A stretch of 64,000 nucleotides of DNA from Flavobacteriales bacterium (lineage in GTDB: Bacteria; Bacteroidota; Bacteroidia; Flavobacteriales_D; Parvicellaceae): positions 62,001-126,000 of the forward strand of contig JAOASC010000028.1 in the NCBI GenBank assembly GCA_025210295.1. The letters are read 5' to 3'. The notes beneath the pieces are model-generated. The model searched no databases. It was given only the letters and a program-made list of their open reading frames with translations, and had not been told where the DNA came from. Shown here one piece after another: positions 1 through 9,583 of this stretch. The translations under genes were made by a program, and so were the position numbers. Position 1 is the first letter of the stretch; every line of letters starts with the position of its first letter.

Positions 1-2475
1 AGCCAATCCACTTGGGTCAAACTCTCCAGTAGCAGGATTAACAATTCCCGGTCCACTCCATACCCCTTCGTCTACAGCTGAAAGATCTACAATTCCCCCT
101 GTTGGACAATAAGGACCAGTAGAAGTAATGGTTGGGTCCAATGAACCTGAAACAGTGATGGTTGAGCTAGAAGAATTGCTACATCCATTAGCGGTAACAT
201 TGTAATTAATTGTATAGGTTCCATCTCCAACAACTCCAGGAGAAAATACGCCGTTAGAAACTCCTGGCCCTGTCCAAATACCTCCAGAAGTTGCTGCTGT
301 TAAGGTATGTGGAGCATCACTAGTACAAAATGAGGAAGGACTAGTAATGGTTGCGTCTGGAGTTGGGTTAACAGTTACCGTTTGAGAAGAACTGGCTGGA
401 CAAGAATTACTTGTGCCACTAATATTGTATGTGATAACAGTATTTCCAGATCCAGCAATTGACGGATCAAATGTATTTCCATTAATTGGGTTTGGTGTAT
501 TAGGAGAAGCTGAAAAAGTTCCTCCAGCAGTACTTGGTACTAACGTTACAGGTGTATCGTCAGAACATAGGTTGTTGGCTGCAACAGTATAGTTGGCATT
601 TGGTGCTTGTAAAACAGAAATAGTTGTACTAGCCGTACCTATACATCCCCATAAATCAGTCACTTGGTAGTTTAAGGTGTAGTTACCAGGATTTGGGGCT
701 GTAAATGTAGGAGAAGAAGAGGAGGTGCTGCTTAAATATTGAGCTCCACTTCCAGTCCAAACATGATTAATATATATACCTGATCCTCCAGATGGATTCC
801 CACTAACAGAGATAGGGCTATTTACACATGCAGGAGATGGTGTTGAGGTAATATTTGCTGTTGGATTAGGGTCGACAGTAACATAGGCAGTTGCAGTTGT
901 TGTAATACCCCCACAGTTGGATTGTCCAGAAACGCTAACTTGGTATAGTGTATTGGTAGAAGGTGTTACATTAATTGTTTGTGTATTAGGATAAGTTCCT
1001 GGAGGTGTAGATGACCAAGTGTAGGTTAATCCACTTGTACTTCCTGATACGTTTGCCGTAATACTTGTTGAATTCCCTGCACAGATATAATAGTCTTGAG
1101 GAATAGCTTCAACAACTTGCACACCACTTGTTGCAGAAATTGTATATGAACAAATGTCACCTGCAAATCCATCTACCATGATGTAGTATGTTTGACCTGG
1201 AGTTAATCCAGTAGCTGTAATTGTTTGTGAGTTTCCAGTTTCCAACATGTTAGAAACAGCAACAAAGTTATTACAGTTAGTTCCTTGGAAAATCTGCATT
1301 TGCATTCCGTTGTTATTTTGGCAAGAATGTACTTGAACAAAGAGTTGTGCAGATGTTGAACTCGCAGTAAATGCTAACCAACTGTTGTTATCAATTTGAA
1401 CAGGTGAAGTAGGGCTGCTTCCAGTATAATTTTGTCCAAATGGAGCAGAAGGATTTGAATTAGGAATTCCATTTTGACCAGTCCCAGTCATGTTTCCAGG
1501 CTGATCAATAGTATAAGCAGAACTAGTGATTCCTCCATAACCATTTAAGTCACAAATCCATTGGGCATTTTGACAAGCATCATTATCAGGAGAAGAGACA
1601 CATAAACCAAATTGACCATTATTATTGTTTCCATATTCCCAAACTCTAATATACATCGTAGCTCCAGGAGTCAAGCCTGTTCTGTAGATATATGGCATGT
1701 TTCCTATTCCAGCATCATCATCACATTCTACTAAAGTAGGGGCAAAACAAGATCCAGAATATAAAGCCATAGCTCCATCACTGAAACCAATTGATTGTGT
1801 ATGAATATCTAATTCTCCACTTGGAGGTACTACAACAGAAAACCATACATCACCTCCTGAATACCCTCCTTGATGAGGAAAAGAACCTCCACATCCGTTT
1901 GGAGCGGCAATGTTTGAACCAGCTGACCCTAAATTGGTGTAAGTTTGAAAATTACATGAAGGCGAAACACTTGGTAAAGCAAAGGCATTACAAGGTGTAT
2001 TGTTGGTAGCTGGAGCTAATCCAGTAACACAAACACTAAAGTTTGATGTCCCCGATCCAACGCCATAGTGATAAACTCTAAACTTATATGTATTTCCGCT
2101 AGTTAAGTTATTTAGTGTGACTTCTTCATCACCATTATTACCATTGTCATCAACGCATACTATTGGATTTCCTGAATTTGAACTGCTGGGGCAAGAATTA
2201 CCCGGAAAAACTTGTATAACTGGATCATATCCGACAGTTGGGTCTACTTTAATAGACATTGTAGAACTGTTGGCTACAAATGTATACCAAACGTCATCAT
2301 CTGCGTTTCCTGAACATCCAGGAGCGGTTTGTGTAGCATTGTTGGAGGTTCCAGCAATCCATGTACAGTTGGTATATGTAGGGGTAATTGTTGCTGCGTT
2401 ATTACAAAAATCTCCTTGAGCATAATTAAAAATTGTCAAGGATAGAAAGTAAAGTAAAATAGATATTCTTTTCAT
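1..2475 (-). CDS. giant secreted protein, pre-peptidase-like and PKD/Ig-like repeats (partial, C-terminus missing)
   Basis: The frame is open from an ATG at 2475 through to base 1, giving 825 residues with no stop, so the C-terminus lies outside the window. It starts MKRISILLYFLSLTIFNYAQ, a clear signal peptide. Residues about 20-420 hold three to four Cys-rich beta-sandwich units of the pre-peptidase C-terminal type (motifs such as DDVWYTFVA, GQTYYIMVDG), also seen in the gene at 61539. The rest is a series of about 80-residue Ser/Thr/Pro-rich units with repeated VTVDPNP and ITSPS phrases, as in PKD or SprB-like repeats of Bacteroidota surface proteins. A T9SS sorting domain is expected beyond base 1 but cannot be seen. 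Likely exported adhesin or structural surface protein; the exact role is unknown. Confidence 0.85.
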   Translation of the reverse strand, partial: MKRISILLYFLSLTIFNYAQGDFCNNAATITPTYTNCTWIAGTSNNATQTAPGCSGNADDDVWYTFVANSSTMSIKVDPTVGYDPVIQVFPGNSCPSSSNSGNPIVCVDDNGNNGDEEVTLNNLTSGNTYKFRVYHYGVGSGTSNFSVCVTGLAPATNNTPCNAFALPSVSPSCNFQTYTNLGSAGSNIAAPNGCGGSFPHQGGYSGGDVWFSVVVPPSGELDIHTQSIGFSDGAMALYSGSCFAPTLVECDDDAGIGNMPYIYRTGLTPGATMYIRVWEYGNNNNGQFGLCVSSPDNDACQNAQWICDLNGYGGITSSAYTIDQPGNMTGTGQNGIPNSNPSAPFGQNYTGSSPTSPVQIDNNSWLAFTASSTSAQLFVQVHSCQNNNGMQMQIFQGTNCNNFVAVSNMLETGNSQTITATGLTPGQTYYIMVDGFAGDICSYTISATSGVQVVEAIPQDYYICAGNSTSITANVSGSTSGLTYTWSSTPPGTYPNTQTINVTPSTNTLYQVSVSGQSNCGGITTTATAYVTVDPNPTANITSTPSPACVNSPISVSGNPSGGSGIYINHVWTGSGAQYLSSTSSSSPTFTAPNPGNYTLNYQVTDLWGCIGTASTTISVLQAPNANYTVAANNLCSDDTPVTLVPSTAGGTFSASPNTPNPINGNTFDPSIAGSGNTVITYNISGTSNSCPASSSQTVTVNPTPDATITSPSSFCTSDAPHTLTAATSGGIWTGPGVSNGVFSPGVVGDGTYTINYNVTANGCSNSSSSTITVSGSLDPTITSTGPYCPTGGIVDLSAVDEGVWSGPGIVNPATGEFDPSGLA

Positions 2476-2509
2476 GTTGGCAAGTATAAGAAAGTGGTTT
2501 GGGAAGGGG

Positions 2510-2836
2510 CTATTTAATTACTTCTTGGGTATAATTTTTTATTTCGACATTATTATTAGCTAGAACTATTTTAATGTCATCAATTTCAATAGATTTATTA
2601 TTTTCTTTAGGTTCAAAAACCGAAATGTATAGTTTATAGTGCAGTGCATCCACATCACAAGATTGGACACCCTCCAGTTGTTTAAGATCCTTTTCAATGT
2701 TTAGTTCTTGTTCTTCAAACTTTAAACGGTCTAGATCAATAGAATACTTAATCGTTCTGTCTCCATGAGTTTCTTTTGATTGTGCAAAAAAACTAATTGA
2801 AATAAAAATAAATGAAATAAGAAAAAAATGTTTCAT
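2510..2836 (-). CDS. small exported protein with possible HMA-like fold
   Basis: 108 residues. An N-terminal hydrophobic stretch ending FAQ (about residues 1-19) is a signal peptide, so the mature protein of about 89 residues is exported. The mature part alternates short helices and strands (LKQLEGVQSCDVDALHYK, then IDDIKIVLANNNVEI), which resembles the beta-alpha-beta layout of heavy-metal-associated domains, but the CxxC metal site is absent and only one Cys remains. It sits 34 bases upstream of the giant secreted protein on the same strand and behind a terminator that separates it from the acyl-CoA synthetase. The function is not recognised. Confidence 0.65.
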   Translation of the reverse strand: MKHFFLISFIFISISFFAQSKETHGDRTIKYSIDLDRLKFEEQELNIEKDLKQLEGVQSCDVDALHYKLYISVFEPKENNKSIEIDDIKIVLANNNVEIKNYTQEVIK

Positions 2837-2860
2837 AACACGTTGTATAGTTAAATATTA

Positions 2861-2886
2861 AAGGCTAGACGAAAACGCCTAGCCTT
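2861..2886 (-). terminator. hairpin terminator after the acyl-CoA synthetase
   Basis: AAGGCTAG and CTAGCCTT form an 8-bp stem with an inner CG/CG pair and a short loop. On the minus strand it is followed by an A/T-rich run. It lies 23 bases past the stop of the acyl-CoA synthetase and before the small exported protein. Confidence 0.6.
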
Positions 2887-2908
2887 AGGTTGCATCTTAG
2901 GTTGTAAT

Positions 2909-4666
2909 TTAATTGTAAATCCCCTCAATTAAAGCAGCGTTATTAGCATGTATTATTTTACGCTTTAACTTTAATGTTGGTGTTAACTCTTCAGTTTCGA
3001 CTGTCCATTCGTTGGCCAATAATTCGAATTTTTTGATTTGTTCCCATTTACCAAAACTAGTGTTGTAATGGTTAATTTCACTACTAAATTTAGCCAGTAC
3101 TGCTTTGTTTTTGATTAAGTCTTCATTACTATTATAATCAATGTCATTGTCAGTAGCCCAATTACATAAAAATTCAAAAGCAGGAACGATGATTGCAGCA
3201 GGGTGTTTTTTACCTTCTCCAACAACCATTATTTGTTCAATGAATTGAGATTCTTTCATTTTGTTCTCAACAACTTGAGGAGCAACATATTTCCCACCAG
3301 AAGTTTTGAACATTTCTTTTTTACGATCAGTAATTTTTAAGAATCCTTCAGCATCAATTTCTCCAATATCACCAGTGTGGAACCATCCATCTGCATCAAT
3401 GACTTCTTTTGTTTTCTCTTCTTGCTTGTAGTATCCCATCATTAAACAAGGACCTTTTGTTAAAATTTCACCATCTTCAGCAATTTTAACTTCAACATTG
3501 TCTAATACTTTTCCTACTGTTCCAAACTTAACACCTGTTTTAGAAGAGTTAACTGAAACAACTGGTGAGGTTTCTGTTAATCCATAACCTTCAAATACAG
3601 GAATACCAATAGCTAGGTAAAATTGAGCTAACCTTGGTTGAAGAGCAGCTGATCCTGAAGCTACAGCTAAAACTCGTCCACCAAGCTTTTCTCTAACTTT
3701 ACTGTAAACTAATTTATCTGCAATTCTTCTCTGTAAGCTAGGGTGTTTTCCATAAACATAAGTTTTGGTAAGTCCCATAGCCCATGTAAAGATTTTAGCT
3801 TTTATTCCACCTCCTAAAACTCCTTTAGCCATTACTCCATCATATATTTTTTCTAATAAACGAGGAACAGCTGTAAATACATGAGGTCTTGCGTCTGTAA
3901 TGTCATCAACTATTGTTTCTAATGATTCAGCATAATAAATCGAAATACCAGTCATTTGATACAAATAAATAAGCATACGCTCATATACATGGCAAAGTGG
4001 TAAAAATGATAAGGCAACTTTTCCTTCAGAAACAGGAAGTCTAGGTCGGCTTCCTTTAGCATTTTCAACCAAATTTTGATGACTAAGCATAACACCTTTT
4101 GGTCTTCCTGTTGTACCAGAAGTATAAATCATTGTTGCTAAATCAGTCGCTTGTATCGCTTCTTTTCTTTTTTCTACTTCTGCTTGATCTCCATCTTCTC
4201 CTAACTTTAAAACCTCAGACCAGTTTTTTGAGCCCTCAACTTCTTCAAATGAATAAATTTCTTGTAAAGTAGAAACCTTATCAAAAGTTTGTACAGCCTT
4301 GTGATGTAATTCTTTGTCAGAAACAAAACATAACTTTACTTCTGCATTGTTAAAAATATACTCATAATCTTCAACTGTAATAGTTGGGTATACAGGTACA
4401 CTAATCGCTCCGGCTTGAGAAATACCGATGTCTAAAATGTTCCATTCTGTTCTGTTATTAGAAATAACGGCAATTTTATCACCTGGTTGTATCCCTAATT
4501 TAATGAGCCCTTTACTGATTAAGTTTGCTTGTTCAATATATTCTTGGATAGATGTTTTTACCCATTTTCCTTTTACTTTTGAAACTAGAGCCTCAGCTTG
4601 AGGATAGTGCTTTAATTGGAATTGAGGAACATCAAAAATCCTTTTAATTTCATTATACTTTTCCAT
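2909..4666 (-). CDS. long-chain fatty acid--CoA ligase (AMP-forming)
   Basis: 585 residues, the usual size for bacterial ACSL/FadD-type synthetases. It activates fatty acids to acyl-adenylate and then acyl-CoA. Visible motifs are the AMP/P-loop YTSGTTGRPKGVMLSH (about residues 181-196), YGLTETSP (about 360) for adenine binding, and GWFHTGDIGEID followed by TDRKKEMFKTSGGKYVAP (about 425-465), the fatty-acyl-CoA synthetase signature with the hinge and catalytic region. The form without a signal peptide suggests a cytoplasmic or membrane-associated enzyme. It is transcribed alone, with a TATATTTG -7 box upstream (4691-4698, minus strand) and a hairpin downstream. Chain-length preference cannot be told from sequence. 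Confidence 0.93.
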   Translation of the reverse strand: MEKYNEIKRIFDVPQFQLKHYPQAEALVSKVKGKWVKTSIQEYIEQANLISKGLIKLGIQPGDKIAVISNNRTEWNILDIGISQAGAISVPVYPTITVEDYEYIFNNAEVKLCFVSDKELHHKAVQTFDKVSTLQEIYSFEEVEGSKNWSEVLKLGEDGDQAEVEKRKEAIQATDLATMIYTSGTTGRPKGVMLSHQNLVENAKGSRPRLPVSEGKVALSFLPLCHVYERMLIYLYQMTGISIYYAESLETIVDDITDARPHVFTAVPRLLEKIYDGVMAKGVLGGGIKAKIFTWAMGLTKTYVYGKHPSLQRRIADKLVYSKVREKLGGRVLAVASGSAALQPRLAQFYLAIGIPVFEGYGLTETSPVVSVNSSKTGVKFGTVGKVLDNVEVKIAEDGEILTKGPCLMMGYYKQEEKTKEVIDADGWFHTGDIGEIDAEGFLKITDRKKEMFKTSGGKYVAPQVVENKMKESQFIEQIMVVGEGKKHPAAIIVPAFEFLCNWATDNDIDYNSNEDLIKNKAVLAKFSSEINHYNTSFGKWEQIKKFELLANEWTVETEELTPTLKLKRKIIHANNAALIEGIYN

Positions 4667-4690
4667 GTAAAAAATTTTAATCTTGACTTA

Positions 4691-4698
4691 CAAATATA
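4691..4698 (-). promoter_or_regulatory. putative -7 box (TATATTTG) for the acyl-CoA synthetase
   Basis: Exact match to the Bacteroidota -7 consensus TAnnTTTG on the minus strand, 25 bases upstream of the ATG at 4666. No clear TTG -33 box at the expected distance, so this is a partial match only. Confidence 0.4.
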
Positions 4699-4820
4699 TA
4701 AATCATTTTGACATATAAAATTTTTAGGAATGTTTTCTCGTTTAGAAGAAATAAAAATAAACATTAAGTTGTTATTATTGGATAGGGTTTGAAAAAAAAG
4801 TTTTAACTTACCTGTAACTT

Positions 4821-5360
4821 TTGACTCCCTTAAATTGTTCTACCTTTAAAAGAAGCATAAAATATTCTTTAATTTTGAATAGAAAACAATACAATATTGC
4901 AGTAGGGGAGTACTCTGAAAGAGTTTTTAGGTACGCATTTAAGTGGTCTAAAAATGAAGCCTATTCTAAAGATGTTGTTCAAGAAGTTTTTGAGAAGTTA
5001 TGGAAGAACAGAAAAAAAGTAGACCATAAAAAGGCAAAGTCATGGCTGTTTACAACTGCTCATAACCTCTTAGTTAATCATACTAAAAAAAAGAAAATGA
5101 TTAGTAGAGAGGACTTAATTCATCAGGAACCTTATTTTAAAGATAACCAATATGAGTTGCAAGACTTAATAGAAGTAGCTTTAAGTACATTGCCACAGGT
5201 TCAAAAATCAATTTTATTGTTAAGAGATTCAGAGGGATATGATTATAAGGAAATAGGAAATATTCTAAACCTTAATGAATCCCAAGTTAAAGTTTATTTA
5301 TTTAGAGCTAGAAAAAAAGTAAAGAACTATTTAAAAGATTTAGCAGTCCTAGTAGCATGA
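4821..5360 (+). CDS. ECF-type RNA polymerase sigma factor
   Basis: The longest frame gives 179 residues from a TTG at 4821. Region 2 is visible (YSERVFRYAFKWSKNEAYSK then VVQEVFEKLWKNR) and region 4 (LSTLPQVQKSILLLRDSEGY, then YKEIGNILNLNESQVKVYLF, then RARKKV), the standard two-domain ECF layout. No ATG fits the N-terminus. A second in-frame TTG at 4875 gives 161 residues and places region 2 at the usual distance from the start. That start is preferred, because 4820-4848 itself resembles a promoter (TTTG, 17 bases, TACCTTTA). The stop overlaps the ATG of the next gene (ATGA), so it is translationally coupled to a membrane anti-sigma factor that probably holds it inactive. Confidence 0.85.
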   Translation: MTPLNCSTFKRSIKYSLILNRKQYNIAVGEYSERVFRYAFKWSKNEAYSKDVVQEVFEKLWKNRKKVDHKKAKSWLFTTAHNLLVNHTKKKKMISREDLIHQEPYFKDNQYELQDLIEVALSTLPQVQKSILLLRDSEGYDYKEIGNILNLNESQVKVYLFRARKKVKNYLKDLAVLVA

Positions 5361-7204
5361 TTATCAATAAATACAATATTGAAAAATGGATGTTTGATTA
5401 TTTTGAGGATAATTTAACTCAACATGAGCGAATCGAGCTAGAGCGCTTTCTGGAAAAGAATAAACAATTCGAAGAGGAATTTGAGTTTTGGAAAGAAAGT
5501 TACCATGATAATGTGGAAGTACCAGTATATGAGGTGCCAGAAGGATTGTATAAGGCCTCTCTATTTAACAGAAAGTCTACTGTAGTTGCTTTAGGAGTAT
5601 TGTTGTTAGGTGGAATCTTATCAGTGTTTGGGTATCATTGGATAAATCAAAGTCCAGAATTATCTTCCTTGATGTTGGATGATAAGATTACTGAGTATTT
5701 TCAAGAAGATAAAGTATCAAGTTTAACTGAAGAAAAAGTGGAACAGGAGTCTTTTGTAATTGAGGCGAAAGATTCAGAAGATTTAAGAGAAGAAGCGGGA
5801 ACGGCTGAAGAAATAAGTTCGTTAGTCAAAACAACAACAGAAAATAAAGCTGTTGATCAAGGCGTTGTTGAACACCCAAAGGAATTGTTAGTACATAATG
5901 CACCTGTTACGACTTCATTTACATCAAATAATAAAGGTTTTAGAACAAGTGATGAGAGGGGGGAAGAGAAGTTGGTGGAGCAAATTGGAAAAGTGAAAAA
6001 TAATGTGAAACCTTCGGCGAAAAGAAGATTAAAAAACAAGGAAACTAAATTTTTACAATCATTGTTAGCAGAAGGAAAAGTCAGTCCATATCACTACCAA
6101 ACTAATTCTACTAATGAACGCTATACTTTTTTGGAATTTAAAAGAAGTCCAAATAGAAAGCGAAAAGCAAATAAGGATAATGTGAAAACTAAAAGTAGAA
6201 ATAAAGAGTATTTAGAAAATATTGCCATAATATCTACGTTGTTCTATAAAGATAAAGCGAAATTAAGGCAAAAACGAAGAGGTAAAATAATAGGAAGGCT
6301 TAAGAACGAAGAGATTGCTTTAATTAATACACATGATCCTGTTTTTGTGTTGACTAATTCTAATCCAACAGTTAATAATTTAGCGTTAGTTGGAGGTGTA
6401 GGAATGCCAAGAATAAAAACAAGCTTAACCAATAGGTGGAGAGGATCTGTTAATGAGCAAAATAAAGCCATTATCACAGGAGATACTTATTTTAGTAAGT
6501 TGAATGCTGGGGTTGGAATTGAGGCAAAAGTTACTGAGTTTACTAAACAAAATTATAATAGTTCTTCTGTGGGCGTAACCTATTCACAAAGAATTCAGTT
6601 AAAGGAAAAAACATCATTAAGTGTAGGAGCTAAATACGCTTTTAATATGCATAATTATCAAGATGGAAATCAAAGTGAAGCACCTTTAGAACTCACCCAA
6701 AACTATGTGAGTTCAATAATGGGGGAGACTCAAAGTAGTTTTGCTCACATAGGCCACTCTTTTTCAACTGCTTTATGGTATGATGGTAAAATGGTATATG
6801 GAGGAATCAATTTTGATAACGTAAAATACATAAAAAATGAAAATAATAATGCAAATGAGTTTGTAGAATATATAAATCCTTTTAAATTCGCAATACAATT
6901 GGGAACAGATTATCGCAGAAATGTTTATTCTGCATGGGTGGTTTCTCCTCAAGTTAATTATCGTTATCAACAGGGAGTCAGTGAGTTATGGCTTGGAAGT
7001 GTGTTGAAGTATAAACGATTGTTAGCGGGGATTGGCGGCTCGTTTTCAGATGCTTATAAGCTAAATATAGGTGTTCAGGGAGGTAATTTAAGGTTAATCT
7101 ATGGATTTGATTATGCTAAATCTAAATTAGAAAATCAATTTTATGGAACTCATGAGTTGTCTTTTAGATATCTTTTGAGAAGAAAGAACAATTGGAAAAA
7201 ATAA
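5357..7204 (+). CDS. anti-sigma factor fused to a PorP/SprF-like outer-membrane barrel
   Basis: 615 residues. Residues 1-60 (IEKWMFDYFEDNLTQHERIE onward) match the acidic, helical N-terminus common in Bacteroidota anti-sigma factors. One membrane segment follows at about 74-94 (VVALGVLLLGGILSVFGY). A long polar, Lys/Glu-rich stretch (about 100-335) could cross the periplasm. The last ~270 residues resemble the neighbouring PorP/SprF protein: PRIKTSLTNRWRGS parallels PRVALNHRNQWANLSGSF, followed by alternating strands and ending GTHELSFRYLLRR beside GSHELSMGINF. This is the plan of the dual-membrane-spanning anti-sigma factors reported in Bacteroides, with a T9SS-type barrel. It overlaps the sigma gene by 4 bases and lies 15 bases before the PorP/SprF gene. 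The function as an outer-membrane sensor is inferred. Confidence 0.8.
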   Translation: MIINKYNIEKWMFDYFEDNLTQHERIELERFLEKNKQFEEEFEFWKESYHDNVEVPVYEVPEGLYKASLFNRKSTVVALGVLLLGGILSVFGYHWINQSPELSSLMLDDKITEYFQEDKVSSLTEEKVEQESFVIEAKDSEDLREEAGTAEEISSLVKTTTENKAVDQGVVEHPKELLVHNAPVTTSFTSNNKGFRTSDERGEEKLVEQIGKVKNNVKPSAKRRLKNKETKFLQSLLAEGKVSPYHYQTNSTNERYTFLEFKRSPNRKRKANKDNVKTKSRNKEYLENIAIISTLFYKDKAKLRQKRRGKIIGRLKNEEIALINTHDPVFVLTNSNPTVNNLALVGGVGMPRIKTSLTNRWRGSVNEQNKAIITGDTYFSKLNAGVGIEAKVTEFTKQNYNSSSVGVTYSQRIQLKEKTSLSVGAKYAFNMHNYQDGNQSEAPLELTQNYVSSIMGETQSSFAHIGHSFSTALWYDGKMVYGGINFDNVKYIKNENNNANEFVEYINPFKFAIQLGTDYRRNVYSAWVVSPQVNYRYQQGVSELWLGSVLKYKRLLAGIGGSFSDAYKLNIGVQGGNLRLIYGFDYAKSKLENQFYGTHELSFRYLLRRKNNWKK

Positions 7205-7219
7205 AAATACTTTTAGAGT

Positions 7220-8194
7220 ATGAAGTTATATAAAAACATATCTGTCCTATTAGTAACTTTAGGGTTTCTATTAGGAGCAAAGACCAGTTTTGGACAAGAT
7301 CCTGAGTTTACTCAGTTTTACTCCAATCCTTTGTATCTAAACCCCGCTTTTGCTGGGTCTAAGGTTTGTCCTAGGGTGGCTTTAAATCACCGAAATCAAT
7401 GGGCGAATTTATCTGGGAGTTTTGTCACAACTAGTGCATCTTATGATCAAATGGTTCAGAGTATCTCTGGTGGTTTGGGATTAATGGTGATGACTGATAA
7501 CGCAGCAAAGACAATGAAAACAACCAGAGTTAGTGGGATGTATGCTTACAATCAGGCTGTTACGCGTAAGTTTTCGATAAATGTAGGGCTAGAAGCTACA
7601 TTTTTTCAAAAATCAATAGATTGGGATAAGCTAACTTTTGGCGATATGATTGACCCTAGACGTGGATTTGTATATGAAACCAACGATGTAAGAAGAGAAG
7701 GAGCTATAACAGGAATAGATTTCTCAGCTGGAGCTATAGGATATACAGAGAATTTTTTCTTTGGGTTTGCAGCTCATCACTTAACAGAGCCTCAAGAATC
7801 TTTAATTAAAGACGATAGTAAGTTGCCAATGAAGTTTACTGGACATGCTGGTGCAATTATTCCAATAGGAGGAGGAAGTAAGTACGCTGCTTCTGATGCT
7901 TCAGTATCGCCAAATATATTATTTAGACAGCAAGGAACATTTACTCAATTAAATATGGGGGTTTATATCAAGAAAGGACCTTTAACGGGTGGTATTTGGT
8001 ATAGAAATGAAGATGCATTCATTACTTCTGTTGGTATTGAGACAGATTTTTTCAAAATAGGATACTCGTATGATGTTACTGTATCTAAACTGTCTTTAGC
8101 ATCTGGAGGATCTCATGAGTTGTCTATGGGAATCAACTTTAGTTGTCGTCCTAAGAAACCAAAGTTTAGAACAATCTCTTGTCCTTCTTTCTAA
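7220..8194 (+). CDS. PorP/SprF family type IX secretion membrane protein
   Basis: 324 residues with a signal peptide (to about residue 25, cleavage after SFGQ). The start of the mature part, DPEFTQFYSNPLYLNPAFAG, is the hallmark of the PorP/SprF family, followed by CPRVALNHRNQWANL and a barrel ending in SHELSMGINF. Family members are outer-membrane barrels that help T9SS substrates, mostly those with type B C-terminal domains, reach the surface. It is the third gene of the sigma/anti-sigma operon, which suggests that its output is under that ECF system, or that it partners the barrel of the anti-sigma factor. A strong bidirectional hairpin at 8221-8252 ends the operon. Confidence 0.92.
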   Translation: MKLYKNISVLLVTLGFLLGAKTSFGQDPEFTQFYSNPLYLNPAFAGSKVCPRVALNHRNQWANLSGSFVTTSASYDQMVQSISGGLGLMVMTDNAAKTMKTTRVSGMYAYNQAVTRKFSINVGLEATFFQKSIDWDKLTFGDMIDPRRGFVYETNDVRREGAITGIDFSAGAIGYTENFFFGFAAHHLTEPQESLIKDDSKLPMKFTGHAGAIIPIGGGSKYAASDASVSPNILFRQQGTFTQLNMGVYIKKGPLTGGIWYRNEDAFITSVGIETDFFKIGYSYDVTVSKLSLASGGSHELSMGINFSCRPKKPKFRTISCPSF

Positions 8195-8220
8195 GGTATA
8201 ACTTAATAGTATTATAAATA

Positions 8221-8252
8221 AAAAGCCTCACTTGTGTACAAGTGAGGCTTTT
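8221..8252. terminator. bidirectional terminator between PorP/SprF operon and DEAD helicase
   Basis: AAAAGCCTCACTT pairs perfectly with AAGTGAGGCTTTT, with A and T tracts on the two sides, so it can end transcription from both the plus-strand operon (stop at 8194) and the minus-strand helicase (stop at 8270). Confidence 0.85.
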
Positions 8253-8269
8253 TATTTTCATTAGTTTGC

Positions 8270-9583
8270 TTATTGTTTTCTTCTTGGTTTAGCAGTTCCC
8301 TTGTTGTTAAATTTTGAAATGCTATTTCCGTTCTTTTGTTCTTTTTTCTTTTGGTGCTTTGAATTTTTATTGCGAGGTTTAAAATTTCGACCTTTACCAG
8401 AACGTTGGTTTCTTCTTTGTGGATTAGGGGCTTCAGCTTTGATCGTTGGATCAACTTCAAAGCCTTTAACCATACTGCTGTCAATGGAAAGGTCGATTAA
8501 ACGTTCAATGTTCTTTAAATAAGCGTTTTCATCAATACAAACCAAAGATAAGGCTTCACCATTAGCTCCAGCTCTTCCTGTTCTACCTATACGATGTACG
8601 TAATCTTCAGGAATGTTGGGTAATTCAAAATTTACAACATGCGGTAAAAGAGGAATGTCTAACCCCCTAGCTGCAATGTCTGTAGCAACTAAAACACGTA
8701 TAGTATTCTCTTTAAATCCTTTTAAGGCCCTAGTTCTAGCTCCTTGAGTTTTGTTCCCATGAATGGCGGCAGAAGTAATACCTTTTTTCTCCATTTTTTG
8801 ACTTAAACGATTGGCTCCATGCTTTGTTCGGGTGAAGACCAATACTTGGCTCCAATTACCCTCTTTAACCAATTTGATGAGTAAGTCTGTTTTTCTAGTT
8901 CTGTCAACACGAATAACGCGTTGTTTTATTTTTTCTACAGTTGTGTTCTCAGGTGTTGCTTCTACAAGTGTAGGGTTGATTAAAAATTCGTTAGCTAGCT
9001 TTTTAATTTCTTTAGAGAAAGTAGCAGAGAATAAAAGGTTTTGTCGCTTTTTAGGAAGTAATGTAATTATTTTTTTGATGTCCCTGATAAACCCCATGTC
9101 CAACATTCGGTCAGCTTCATCTAAAACCAATAAGTCGATATGTTTTAATGATAAGGCTTTTTGTTGTTCTAAATCTAATAAACGACCTGGAGTAGCAACG
9201 AGTATGTCAATACCAGCATTTAATGCTCTTTTTTGTGGATTTTGATTAACTCCTCCAAAAATAACAGTAGATTTTAAGTTAATATTAGCACTGTAATCTT
9301 TAATGTTGTCTAATATTTGAGCAGCTAATTCACGTGTAGGAGTTAAGATTAAAGCTCGAATTTTTCGTTTTCCTTTGGAGTGTGGTTGTTTTGAAAGTAA
9401 CTCCAAAATTGGTAGTGTAAAGCCAGCTGTTTTTCCTGTTCCAGTTTGTGCTGAAGCTAGAATATCTTTCCCCTTTAAAACTTCGGGAATTGCTTTTTCT
9501 TGTATGGTAGAGGGTTTAGTATATCCTTTTTTAGCGACAGCATCAACTATAGCGTCGGATAACCCTAATGATTTAAATGACAT
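8270..9583 (-). CDS. DEAD-box ATP-dependent RNA helicase (RhlE-like)
   Basis: 437 residues. The motifs run in order: Q motif [14 protein letters not shown] (about 20-33), Walker A AQTGTGKT (about 45-52), [35 protein letters not shown] and [10 protein letters not shown]. The C-terminal ~70 residues are a basic Arg/Lys/Asn tail ([17 protein letters not shown]), typical of RhlE-type helicases that unwind structured RNA in ribosome assembly or cold adaptation. Monocistronic, with a TATATTTG -7 box at 9647-9654 and a shared terminator. The paralog identity (RhlE, CsdA or other) is not certain. Confidence 0.93.
   Translation of the reverse strand: MSFKSLGLSDAIVDAVAKKGYTKPSTIQEKAIPEVLKGKDILASAQTGTGKTAGFTLPILELLSKQPHSKGKRKIRALILTPTRELAAQILDNIKDYSANINLKSTVIFGGVNQNPQKRALNAGIDILVATPGRLLDLEQQKALSLKHIDLLVLDEADRMLDMGFIRDIKKIITLLPKKRQNLLFSATFSKEIKKLANEFLINPTLVEATPENTTVEKIKQRVIRVDRTRKTDLLIKLVKEGNWSQVLVFTRTKHGANRLSQKMEKKGITSAAIHGNKTQGARTRALKGFKENTIRVLVATDIAARGLDIPLLPHVVNFELPNIPEDYVHRIGRTGRAGANGEALSLVCIDENAYLKNIERLIDLSIDSSMVKGFEVDPTIKAEAPNPQRRNQRSGKGRNFKPRNKNSKHQKKKEQKNGNSISKFNNKGTAKPRRKQ

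Noticed and set aside
1791-2419. Plus-strand ORFs of 72 and 100 residues
   Set aside because: They lie inside the long minus-strand secreted protein, whose frame, signal peptide and repeats are clear.
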